Source: [Eubacterium] siraeum
GTDB lineage: Bacteria; Bacillota; Clostridia; Oscillospirales; Ruminococcaceae
Assembly (NCBI GenBank): GCA_025150425.1
Contig: CP102281.1
Location: 620,001-684,000 of the forward strand
Length of the DNA: 64,000 nt
Reading direction: 5' to 3'
A model generated the notes under the pieces. It was not told the origin of the DNA and made no database searches. It worked only from the letters and a program-made list of their open reading frames with translations. Each line of letters starts with the position of its first letter. The first letter of the stretch is position 1. The position numbers and the translations under genes are program-made. Shown here one piece after another: positions 34,955-42,099 of the stretch.

Positions 34955-34987
34955 TGAGCTACGTATAAAAGCCAAATAAGAACATAC

Positions 34988-35011
34988 AGCCCCGACCGCA
35001 AGGTCGGGGCT
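34988..35011. terminator. GC-rich hairpin after the surface-protein gene
   Basis: AGCCCCGACC-gcaa-GGTCGGGGCT, a perfect 10-bp stem, but with no T-run on either side. Confidence 0.5.
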
Positions 35012-35031
35012 GTAACTGCATAATCGTATAA

Positions 35032-35061
35032 AAAATCCTCACGTTTTACCGTGAGGATTTT
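35032..35061. terminator. Bidirectional terminator
   Basis: AAAATCCTCAC/GTGAGGATTTT with an 8-nt loop sits between convergent genes and has A and T runs on both sides. Confidence 0.85.
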
Positions 35062-35074
35062 TATACTTATGTGA

Positions 35075-35947
35075 TTACTTAACTATCGTAATATCTGAGC
35101 CGAACCACTTTGTTGAGATTTCGCCGAGCTTACCGTCAGCCTTCATCTCGCCCAGTGTCTTCTGAACTGCGTCACGCAGTGCCTGATCGTTCTTTCTGAA
35201 TGCGATAGCGTACTGTTCTTCTTCAAGACCCTCTGCCAGCTTCTTGTAGTCCTTGCCGGAGTTCTTGATTTCATAGTCTGCAACTACTTCATCAAGGAAT
35301 ACAGCGTCAACAACGCCAAGCTCAAGCTGCTGTAATGCTTCTACATTTGTAGCGATGGGGCTGATTGTTATATCGTCCTTGATTGCGCTGTTTTCAAGTA
35401 TTGTCTGTGCAGAAGAACCGTTCTGAACAGAAATCTTCTTGCCCTTGAGGTCGTCCATCTTTGCAACTGTAGAATCGCCCTTTACAACGAATACCATAGC
35501 GTTCTTCATATAAGGCTCTGAAAGATTCATCTTTTCCTGACGTTCTTCGTTTATGCTAAGGCCGTTCCATACGCAGTCGCACTTGCCGACATTAAGGTCG
35601 GTTGTGAGCGTATCCCAGTTGATAGGCTGTTTTACAAGCTTTACACCGAGTCTGTTGCAAACTTCCTCTGCTACGTCAATATCGAAGCCTACGATCTCGC
35701 CGTTCTCGTCAGTGTAGCCCATAGGCTTGAATGTAGCGTCAAGACCTAATATGAACTGACCTGCGTCCTTTACCTTCTGCAGTGAGTTGTCGCCCTCTGC
35801 CTTGCTTTCTGTGACAGATGTGCTGTCGCCTGCTGTTGCACTGCTGTCTGCGGTTGAAGAATTACCGTTTGAGCTGCAGCCTGCAAGACCGAGCGTAAGA
35901 GCGGCTGCCATAGCTACGGCAATTGCCTTAAGATTTAATTTTTTCAT
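35075..35947 (-). CDS. Amino-acid ABC transporter substrate-binding lipoprotein (family 3), orphan
   Basis: 290 residues from MKKLNLKAIAVAM, with lipobox LAGC and a Ser/Ala/Asp linker. The mature protein has the polar amino-acid binding fold (FILGLDATFKPMGYTDENGE, GFDIDVAEEVCNRLGVKL, NGLSINEERQEKMNLSEPYM). It is most like cystine, glutamine or His/Lys/Arg-type binding proteins; the ligand cannot be read. The upstream in-frame extension is ignored because AAAGGAAATAAAA precedes this ATG. No permease is adjacent; the GlnMQ-like system at 39-40.5 kb has its own binding protein. Confidence 0.88.
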   Translation of the reverse strand: MKKLNLKAIAVAMAAALTLGLAGCSSNGNSSTADSSATAGDSTSVTESKAEGDNSLQKVKDAGQFILGLDATFKPMGYTDENGEIVGFDIDVAEEVCNRLGVKLVKQPINWDTLTTDLNVGKCDCVWNGLSINEERQEKMNLSEPYMKNAMVFVVKGDSTVAKMDDLKGKKISVQNGSSAQTILENSAIKDDITISPIATNVEALQQLELGVVDAVFLDEVVADYEIKNSGKDYKKLAEGLEEEQYAIAFRKNDQALRDAVQKTLGEMKADGKLGEISTKWFGSDITIVK

Positions 35948-36040
35948 TTTTATTTCCTTTCTGAGCGTTTTACACGCCTTAAAAATTACTTTAATATAGT
36001 AACACACAAATATGAAAAAGTAAATAGGCAAAATGAATAA

Positions 36041-36085
36041 AACGGCGGAAATTTGCAGGATTTCAGCAAATTTCCGCCGTTTTTT
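36041..36085 (-). terminator. Long terminator hairpin
   Basis: Perfect 16-bp arms AACGGCGGAAATTTGC/GCAAATTTCCGCCGTT with a 9-nt loop and flanking A/T runs. It serves the SGNH hydrolase gene and could block plus-strand readthrough. Confidence 0.85.
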
Positions 36086-36106
36086 TACTTTTAAAAGCCG
36101 ATATTA

Positions 36107-37000
36107 TCAATAAAGATATTCGTATTGCGAAATGTCGGGGCATTTTGAGGACTGAAGCTCGTCTTCCTTGAAGCTGTATCTGATATTCTGATTATACATA
36201 TACCACAGGCAGACTCTCATACCGCTCATTTCAAGGTGAGTGCCATCCTCAAAGGCATACTTTTCCTTCAGTTTGTTATCACTGCCTTTAAGAAGGGCAG
36301 TAGGATCGACAAAATGATAGTGACTATAGTAGCAGTTATCAATCGCATATCGCAGTGCGGAATTATACTCGTCTATCTTTTCGTTCTTGCAGAACTTACT
36401 GCGGACGGGAGTTACAGCCATAATAATGAACTCGCTGTTAGGGCTTGCCTGCTTGCACTGGTAGAGAAGCTGCATATAGTTTTCTACAAACTGTTCTTTC
36501 GTGGTAAGGTTTACATCGTTAAGCCCCATTGAGAAAAGAACGTATTTAGGCTGTTTGTTGTAAAGGTGAACAAGTACATCTGTGCTTAAATTGCCCGATG
36601 TTATAAGGAACTGGTGTATGTTCCACGCCGCAATGCTGGGTCGTGCAAGGTTGTTTTCCTGCTTGAAGTATCCTGCACTTGCAAAGCCGGAGCAAACGCT
36701 GTCACCGACAAGTGCGAACTGGTCGAAATATTTGTACATAGCGTCTGTGATAGTGTAATCAGGTTCGGGCTCAGGTACGGGCAGAGGCTCTTCTTCTTTT
36801 ATCTGTGAAGTTGTCTTATCTGTATCGGCAGACGTGCTTTCGGTCTGCGAATATGTATTGTCGTAGCTTATACCGCCGTCTGATATGTTGACGGCGTAAG
36901 CGTTATTGCAGGCTGTGCATATAATAGCCGCCGCAAGCGGCAGACACAGTAGCATTAAACGTTTCTTAGGCGAAACGGAACCGTATTTATTATAAAGCAT
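36107..37000 (-). CDS. SGNH/GDSL-family hydrolase, secreted or membrane-anchored
   Basis: 297 residues. An N-terminal hydrophobic segment with CTAC (about 18-33, possible lipobox) and an acidic Pro-rich linker (EEEPLPVPEPEPD) precede the catalytic domain. Block I is FALVGDSVCSGF (catalytic Ser), block III FSMGLNDVNL (Gly and Asn), and block V EDGTHLEMSG (catalytic Asp and His). It is likely an esterase or acetylhydrolase on cell-wall or plant polysaccharide; the substrate is unknown. Monocistronic. Confidence 0.82.
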   Translation of the reverse strand: MLYNKYGSVSPKKRLMLLCLPLAAAIICTACNNAYAVNISDGGISYDNTYSQTESTSADTDKTTSQIKEEEPLPVPEPEPDYTITDAMYKYFDQFALVGDSVCSGFASAGYFKQENNLARPSIAAWNIHQFLITSGNLSTDVLVHLYNKQPKYVLFSMGLNDVNLTTKEQFVENYMQLLYQCKQASPNSEFIIMAVTPVRSKFCKNEKIDEYNSALRYAIDNCYYSHYHFVDPTALLKGSDNKLKEKYAFEDGTHLEMSGMRVCLWYMYNQNIRYSFKEDELQSSKCPDISQYEYLY

Positions 37001-37380
37001 TATATTTCCTTATTCTGTAGGGCGGTACAAATTACCGCAAAAGTATATAGTAAACCGATGAGGTTATGTTTCTTATTTAATTATAATGCTGATTTTACAC
37101 TTTTGCAAGAATAAATTTACAAAATGTCGAAATGGGTCAAAATTTCATTGAATTGCACAACGATAAGGCAGATTTCACAGAGTTTTTATGTAAAGTGTAT
37201 TTTTTGCTGATTCCGGTACAATATGTTGTGCTTTTTACACGAAGTTACATTGAGCAATACAAGGAATTAAACGAGGGTGGTGATAATCTGCTTTTACACG
37301 CAGTAAAACACAGCTATATTTATGACGCTGAAAGAAAAAGTATGATTATCGGCGGGAATGGCAGGTAATAGATTGCGGCG

Positions 37381-37483
37381 ATTATACCTTATCGGGTATA
37401 ATCAGTGGGGATGAATTATAAGTTATACCCTTTAGGGTATAAAACTAAAACAAATGCTTGACATTATACCCTAAAGGGTGTAA
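37381..37483. promoter_or_regulatory. Three palindromic HipB-type operators
   Basis: O1 ATTATACC-n6-GGTATAAT (37381-37402), O2 TTATACCC-TTTA-GGGTATAA (37423-37442) and O3 TTATACCC-TAAA-GGGTGTAA (37464-37483). O3 starts immediately after the -35 box and overlaps the -10 box. Repeated sites upstream of a hipB gene are the usual arrangement for cooperative autorepression. Confidence 0.75.
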
Positions 37484-37486
37484 AAT
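37458..37486 (+). promoter_or_regulatory. Promoter of the hip operon
   Basis: TTGACA (37458-37463), 17-bp spacer occupied by operator O3, TAAAAT (37481-37486). Confidence 0.8.
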
Positions 37487-37519
37487 ATATTCAGATTATA
37501 ACTGCGGAGATGATTTTCG

Positions 37520-37726
37520 GTGAATAAAATAGCACAGTTTATAAAAACTAAGAGGAAAGAAGCAGGGCTTACACAGGAAGAATTTGCGATGCGTTCCGGG
37601 CTTGGTCTGCGGTTTGTCCGTGAGCTTGAGCAGGGCAAGGAAACCGTGCGTATGGATAAAGTCAACACGGCGCTTGCAATGTTTAATATGGAAGCGGTGC
37701 CGGGAAGAAAGGAAGGCGGAAATTGA
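37520..37726 (+). CDS. hipB: HipB-like XRE-family antitoxin/repressor
   Basis: 68 residues, essentially a single Cro/C1-type helix-turn-helix (IAQFIKTKRKEAGLTQEEFA, recognition part SGLGLRFVRELEQGK). The start is GTG after GCGGAGATGATTTTC. It overlaps the next gene by 4 bp. It is the DNA-binding member of a toxin-antitoxin module and probably binds the three upstream palindromes. Confidence 0.85.
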   Translation: MNKIAQFIKTKRKEAGLTQEEFAMRSGLGLRFVRELEQGKETVRMDKVNTALAMFNMEAVPGRKEGGN

Positions 37727-38052
37727 CGATACTCAGAACAGCTTATGTTTATGTCAGAAATATTTTTGCAGGACAGCTTTGCGAAAGTGACGAGGGATAT
37801 ACTTTTACCTATGACAAGGCTTATCTCGAAAGCGAAAATGCAAGTGCCGTTTCACTTACTTTGCCTCTTAGCAAAGAAGCATACAGTTCGAAAACCTTGT
37901 TTTCTTTTTTTGACGGTCTGATTCCTGAGGGGTGGCTTTTAGATGTGGTGAGCCGTAACTGGAAAATCGACAACAGGGACAGATTCGGTTTGTTATTGGT
38001 TGCCTGCAAGGATTGTATCGGTAATGTTACAATTATGGAGGAAAAATTATGA
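37723..38052 (+). CDS. hipS: HipS-like protein (HipA N-subdomain 1 family)
   Basis: 109 residues corresponding to the N-terminal subdomain of HipA, with the family motif SLTLPLSKEAY ... LFSFFDGLIPEGWLLD. In HipBST modules this small separate protein, not HipB, neutralises the kinase. The start is TTG, overlapping the hipB stop, with GGAAGGCGGAAA before it. It overlaps hipT by 4 bp (ATGA), which suggests translational coupling and balanced expression. Confidence 0.8.
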   Translation: MTILRTAYVYVRNIFAGQLCESDEGYTFTYDKAYLESENASAVSLTLPLSKEAYSSKTLFSFFDGLIPEGWLLDVVSRNWKIDNRDRFGLLLVACKDCIGNVTIMEEKL

Positions 38053-38996
38053 AATGTCTGTGCTGTGGAAAAGATATTGACAAAAACGGTGAAAACGGGT
38101 GGCATAAAAGCTGTATAAAGCGTTTTTTCGGTGCATCAAAATTACCTGAAATAGAAATTGATGATGAAACGCTGAAAAAACTTGCCGATGAAACGGTAAA
38201 TAACGGATTGACCGTTCCGGGAGTGCAGAAAAAACTGTCATTGCATCTTATTTCGGAAAATAAGTCGCCAAAACTCACCATTGTGAATTTTCCTACAGGT
38301 TATATTCTCAAGCCTCAGGTGCCGCAGTATGAAACATTGCCTGAAGCCGAACATCTTGTAATGTCTATGGCGGATATAACGGGAATTTCAACTGTTCCGC
38401 ACGCTCTTATAGGCAATAACGGTAATTATGCGTATATTACAAAAAGAGCAGACAGGATAACGAACACCGACAGAACAGCAATGCTTGCAATGGAGGATTT
38501 CTGCCAGCTTGATTTAAGGCTTACGCAGGATAAGTACAAAGGTTCGTATGAGCGCTGTGCAAAGGTGATAGAACGATACTCGTCAAGGGTGGGATTTGAT
38601 ATGACCGAGCTTTTTATGCGGCTTGTTTTTTCTTTTGTGACGGGAAACTCGGATATGCACCTTAAAAACTTCTCGCTGATAGAAACTGCCGAAAAAAGCG
38701 GTGAATATGTTTTATCCCCTGCGTATGATTTGCTGCCGGTAAATGTTATTCTGCCTGCCGACATTGAGCAGACCGCTCTTACGCTGAACGGGAAGAAGCG
38801 AAATATACGCAGGAAGGATTTTTATTCGTTTGCCTATAAATGCGGTATTCCTAAAAATTCTGCAGAGAATATGATAAAAAGGGTAGTATCTTCAAAAGAA
38901 AAATATGAAGCTATGTGCCGTGATTCGTTGCTGTCGGATAATCTGAAAGAATGCTTTATACGTCTGATAAACGAAAGATGCGATATACTCAGCTGA
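38049..38996 (+). CDS. hipT: HipT-like Ser/Thr kinase toxin (HipA family)
   Basis: 315 residues lacking the N-subdomain encoded separately by hipS. It begins with a small Cys/His cluster (CLCCGKD ... WHKSC) that could bind zinc. The Gly-rich loop region reads LTVPGVQKKLS. The catalytic loop is FVTGNSDMHLKNFSL (Asp and Asn), and SPAYDLLPV holds the metal-binding Asp. HipA kinases phosphorylate aminoacyl-tRNA synthetases; E. coli HipT targets TrpS. The target here is inferred only by family. It ends next to a bidirectional terminator. Confidence 0.85.
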   Translation: MKCLCCGKDIDKNGENGWHKSCIKRFFGASKLPEIEIDDETLKKLADETVNNGLTVPGVQKKLSLHLISENKSPKLTIVNFPTGYILKPQVPQYETLPEAEHLVMSMADITGISTVPHALIGNNGNYAYITKRADRITNTDRTAMLAMEDFCQLDLRLTQDKYKGSYERCAKVIERYSSRVGFDMTELFMRLVFSFVTGNSDMHLKNFSLIETAEKSGEYVLSPAYDLLPVNVILPADIEQTALTLNGKKRNIRRKDFYSFAYKCGIPKNSAENMIKRVVSSKEKYEAMCRDSLLSDNLKECFIRLINERCDILS

Positions 38997-39001
38997 AAAA
39001 T

Positions 39002-39043
39002 AAACCCGACAGATACGTTTATTGAATCGTACCTGTCGGGTTT
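39002..39043. terminator. Bidirectional terminator between hipT and the convergent ABC operon
   Basis: AAACCCGACAG/CTGTCGGGTTT arms with an internal TACG/CGTA-type stem; A and T runs on both sides. Confidence 0.8.
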
Positions 39044-39051
39044 GTTTCATA

Positions 39052-39774
39052 TTAAAGCACCTTTGATAAAAAGTCCTTAAGTCTTGGATTTTTGGGGTTT
39101 GCGAAGAATTCATCGGGAGGACCCTGTTCAACTATCTGTCCGTCCGACATAAACATTACTCTTGACGCAACCTCACGGGCAAATCCCATTTCGTGAGTTA
39201 CGACAACCATTGTCATACCGTCGTCGGCAAGCTGTTTCATAAGATCGAGAACCTCTCCGACCATTTCGGGATCGAGTGCCGAGGTCGGCTCGTCGAAAAG
39301 CATAACATCGGGCTTCATGGCAAGCGCACGGACGATAGCGATTCTCTGCTTCTGACCGCCCGATAACTGCGGAGGATAAGCGTCTGCCTTATCAGCAAGA
39401 CCGACACGCTCTAAAAGCCGCATTGCCTCTGCGTCAGCCTCTTCCTTTGTCATAAGGCCGAGCTTAACGGGAGCTAAGGTTATGTTTTTCTTTATCGTCA
39501 GATGGGGGAACAGATTGAAGTGCTGGAACACCATACCCATCTTTCTTCTTATAAGGTTTACGTTAGCTTTGCGGTCGGTGATGTATTCACCTTCAACGCA
39601 GATACTTCCGCTTGTCGGCTTTTCCATAAGGTTAAGGCAACGCAGGAACGTACTTTTACCCGAACCTGACGGTCCTATGATAACTACCTTTTCGCCTTTG
39701 TAGATATGCTCGTTTATCCCGTTGAGGACGTGGAGATTGCCAAACGATTTACTGAGATCCTTAACGTCTATCAC
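39052..39774 (-). CDS. Polar amino-acid ABC transporter ATP-binding protein (GlnQ-like)
   Basis: 240 residues. Walker [10 protein letters not shown], signature LSGGQKQR, Walker [16 protein letters not shown]-loop VVTHEMGFA: classic GlnQ/HisP. The GTG at 39774 ([11 protein letters not shown]) is preferred since GAGGAGG lies about 10 bp before it; in-frame TTG codons at 39795 and 39783 are alternatives. It overlaps the permease gene by 14 bp. Operon order is binding protein, permease, ATPase. Confidence 0.9.
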   Translation of the reverse strand: MIDVKDLSKSFGNLHVLNGINEHIYKGEKVVIIGPSGSGKSTFLRCLNLMEKPTSGSICVEGEYITDRKANVNLIRRKMGMVFQHFNLFPHLTIKKNITLAPVKLGLMTKEEADAEAMRLLERVGLADKADAYPPQLSGGQKQRIAIVRALAMKPDVMLFDEPTSALDPEMVGEVLDLMKQLADDGMTMVVVTHEMGFAREVASRVMFMSDGQIVEQGPPDEFFANPKNPRLKDFLSKVL

Positions 39775-40462
39775 TCTTGCCAAGCCTCCTCTCAAGCAGT
39801 TTCTGGAGTTTTGTCAGAATAAATACCAGTATCAGATAGAATGCCGCCGCAATGAGAAGCGGGGTAATAAGGTCATATGTCTTTGAGCCTACATACTGTG
39901 CCGCTTTGGTAATATCCGTTACCGCAATGTAGCCTGCTATCGAGGTTTCCTTTACCAATACGATAAATTCGTTTCCGAGTGCGGGAAGTATGTTCTTTAT
40001 AGCCTGCGGAAGCACGATAAGCCACATTGTCTGACCTGCGCCGAGACCCAGCGATCTTCCTGCCTCTGTCTGACCCTTGTCGATAGACTCGATACCTGCA
40101 CGGACAATCTCCGCAACATAAGCGCCCGAATTTATACCGAAGCACAAAACTGCGGCAACTATTGCGTTTGCGCCTCTGTAGTTGAACAGAACTGCGTTTA
40201 TGAGCAACAGCTGTACAAGTACGGGCGTACCTCTTATTACGAATACATACAGGTCGCATATCTTAGCTATCCAGCCGATACCTCTCCTGCCTGCGCATAA
40301 CTGCTTTACTACTGCCACGAAAGCACCGATAAGAAAACCGAGAATAACCGCAAACAGCGATATGAGCAGTGTGTTTCCGATACCGCTTAAATAGAATTCA
40401 TAACGGTTTTCTCTTATAAGCGCCTTGTCAATGGCATCCCATATACCAAGAAAGAAGTCCAA
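39761..40462 (-). CDS. Polar amino-acid ABC transporter permease (HisM/GlnP-like)
   Basis: 233 residues with about five membrane helices. Family signatures [17 protein letters not shown] and [22 protein letters not shown] (EAA loop) are intact. It pairs with the overlapping ATPase gene and with the binding lipoprotein encoded upstream. Confidence 0.9.
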   Translation of the reverse strand: MDFFLGIWDAIDKALIRENRYEFYLSGIGNTLLISLFAVILGFLIGAFVAVVKQLCAGRRGIGWIAKICDLYVFVIRGTPVLVQLLLINAVLFNYRGANAIVAAVLCFGINSGAYVAEIVRAGIESIDKGQTEAGRSLGLGAGQTMWLIVLPQAIKNILPALGNEFIVLVKETSIAGYIAVTDITKAAQYVGSKTYDLITPLLIAAAFYLILVFILTKLQKLLERRLGKSDRR

Positions 40463-40492
40463 TTCTTAATTCCTCCGTCTTATGCCTTTCAA

Positions 40493-40519
40493 AAAATACG
40501 GGCGGCATTTCACCGCCCG
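40493..40519 (-). terminator. Intra-operon attenuating terminator
   Basis: On the minus strand GGGCGG-n7-CCGCCC followed by GTATTTTTT, between the binding-protein gene and its permease. It would lower expression of the membrane parts relative to the lipoprotein. Confidence 0.65.
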
Positions 40520-40541
40520 GTAGTTTTATCAGTCAGCAGAA

Positions 40542-41318
40542 TTATTCAGCCTTGCTGTCAGCGTCGGCACCTGCACCTGTTGTGTGCTTGAGTGTGAACT
40601 CGTCAACCTTGCCTTCGTCAATCAGCTTCTGAAGAACCTTGTTTACCTTTTCTTCAAGCTCTGTGTTGCCCTTCTTGAAAGCGAAAGCGTACTTGTCTGT
40701 GAATACCTCGCCGTCAAGAATTTCAAGGTTGTCGTTACCCTTTACCATTTCTTTTGCGGGAAGCTCGTCCATAACGATGCAGTCAACCTTGTCACTCTTT
40801 AAGTCTTCTGCCGCCTGAACATACTTTGTATAACGTGAGGGCTCCTTCTTAAGATCGTCTGTTACATATGTATCGGCAACTGTTGACATCTGAACGGCAA
40901 TCTTTGTGTCACCGCCGAGATCATCGGCGCTCTTTACTCTGTTTGCTCCCTTGAGTACAACGATAACCTGCTTTGACTTAGCGTATTCGATTGAGAAGTC
41001 CATAGCCTCCTGACGCTCGGGAGTAACCGAGATGCCCGCTGCTGCAAAGTCAACCTTGCCCTGCTGAACTGCTAAAAGCGCACCGTCAAAGTCCATTGAC
41101 TGAATCTCAAGCTCCATACCGAGCTCCTTTGCAACTTCGTTTGCAATATCAACGTCGATACCTACAACATTGTTACCGCTCATATATTCATAAGGAGCGA
41201 AACCGGGTTCTGTAGCCATAATGAGCTTGCCGCCTGTTGTGTTTGACTGGCAGCCTGCCATAGCAAGACCGCAGGTAGCGGCAACGAGAATGCCTGCAAT
41301 TATTCTTTTGATCTTCAT
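40542..41318 (-). CDS. Polar amino-acid ABC transporter substrate-binding lipoprotein
   Basis: 258 residues from MKIKRIIAGILVA. Lipobox MAGC. The mature fold is marked by MATEPGFAPYEYM, VVGIDVDIANEVAKELGMEL and AAGISVTPERQEAMDFS. The start follows AAAGAGGTATTTTT; an in-frame upstream extension without a signal peptide is rejected. It is the first gene of the three-gene importer. Confidence 0.9.
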   Translation of the reverse strand: MKIKRIIAGILVAATCGLAMAGCQSNTTGGKLIMATEPGFAPYEYMSGNNVVGIDVDIANEVAKELGMELEIQSMDFDGALLAVQQGKVDFAAAGISVTPERQEAMDFSIEYAKSKQVIVVLKGANRVKSADDLGGDTKIAVQMSTVADTYVTDDLKKEPSRYTKYVQAAEDLKSDKVDCIVMDELPAKEMVKGNDNLEILDGEVFTDKYAFAFKKGNTELEEKVNKVLQKLIDEGKVDEFTLKHTTGAGADADSKAE

Positions 41319-41440
41319 AAAAATACCTCTTTTATATTTCTTTGTTTTTTGTGCGCTTTCTGCGCTATCGTTAATATTATAGTGCATTTCTTTTCAATAA
41401 GCAAGAGTTTTTCGTTTTTTTGTGTAAAATACATATAAAA

Positions 41441-41471
41441 AATGTGCCGCAGTGGGATGCTGTGGCACATA
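41441..41471. repeat. copZ terminator hairpin, distal copy (target duplication of E3)
   Basis: Hairpin with arms ATGTGCC(G)CAG and complement, identical over 31 bp to 41786-41816. Only this copy is followed on the minus strand by the T-run (TTTTTTATATG) expected of the original terminator. Confidence 0.85.
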
Positions 41472-41785
41472 CAGCTTGTAGAAAAAAACTGTTTTTTTAT
41501 AAGATAATACGAATTCTCTATCCCTAACCCCAAACCCCTTCCCCGTGGTGAAGGGCTGTGTATGCTTTGTTGGCTCTGCATCGTGCAGAGCCTTTGGGCA
41601 TACACGCCCGGCGTCCTTGCCGGGGCTGAGTGTGGGGCTACCGCCTCTAGTCCAAGCAAGGATGCTTGTAGTCAGCCACACAAAGCCACTGCACGATGCA
41701 GTGGCACAAATGGCTGACGATCTGTACGGGGGCTCCGCCCCTGCGACCCCATTTTTATCAACGATATAGTTTTTTCGACAGACTG
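41472..41785. mobile_element. Element E3: 314-bp non-autonomous element inside the copZ terminator
   Basis: The left end CAGCTTGTAGAAAAAAACTG and the right end (reverse complement) CAGTCTGTCGAAAAAAC match the ends of E1 and E2. It is flanked by 31-bp identical terminator hairpins. Its core is the reverse complement of E1, expanded by extra hairpin modules: a nested palindrome at 41671-41718 (GTCAGCCA ... TGGCTGAC outside GCCACTGCA ... TGCAGTGGC) and a GGCTCTGCA/TGCAGAGCC hairpin near 41570-41590. No coding potential. Confidence 0.78.
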
Positions 41786-41816
41786 AATGTGCCGCAGTGG
41801 GATGCTGTGGCACATA
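41786..41816 (-). terminator. copZ terminator hairpin, proximal copy
   Basis: Second of the two 31-bp copies, 17 bp after the copZ stop on the minus strand. Here the hairpin is followed by element E3 instead of the T-run, so termination efficiency may have changed. Confidence 0.7.
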
Positions 41817-41833
41817 ATCTTTGCTTTTCCGGC

Positions 41834-42085
41834 TTACTTTCTTGAGAATAAGCCCTTTTTCTCGTAAGGCTCGCTTGTAATGTCTTTAAGCTCGTAGCCG
41901 GTTGGCTGCATAACCTCTCTGATCTTGTCTTCGGAAAGTGCCTCCTCGCTTATTATCACGGTTTCTCCCTTTGAATGAGAAGAAGTGACCTTCTTTACGG
42001 GAAAAGCATTTCTGATAGCGTCGTTGACGTGTGATTCGCACATTCCGCACATCATTCCGTCAATTTTAAGTGTTGTCTTTACCAT
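41834..42085 (-). CDS. copZ: CopZ-like copper chaperone (HMA domain)
   Basis: 83 residues. A single heavy-metal-associated domain with metal site GMMCGMCESHV (CxxC) near residues 10-20, followed by a short Lys-rich tail (EKKGLFSRK). It probably hands Cu(I) to CopA. The gene starts 15 bp after copA with GGAGGAATTTACA before the ATG. The metal motif closely resembles that of the C-terminal HMA domain of the upstream CopA. Confidence 0.88.
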   Translation of the reverse strand: MVKTTLKIDGMMCGMCESHVNDAIRNAFPVKKVTSSHSKGETVIISEEALSEDKIREVMQPTGYELKDITSEPYEKKGLFSRK

Positions 42086-42099
42086 TGTAAATTCCTCCG

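Larger units (their letters stand above)
37001..37519. other. Intergenic region with three hip operators
   Basis: No convincing gene. AT-rich leader of the SGNH gene to about 37380, then the operator/promoter region of the hip module. Confidence 0.7.

Noticed and set aside
37132-37368. A 78-codon open frame between the SGNH hydrolase and hipB
   Set aside because: No ribosome site, biased composition, and it ends just before the hip operators; more likely leader DNA.
41545-41769. Open frames in element E3 on both strands
   Set aside because: They run through palindromic modules and are absent from the related E1, so no transposase or cargo protein is claimed.
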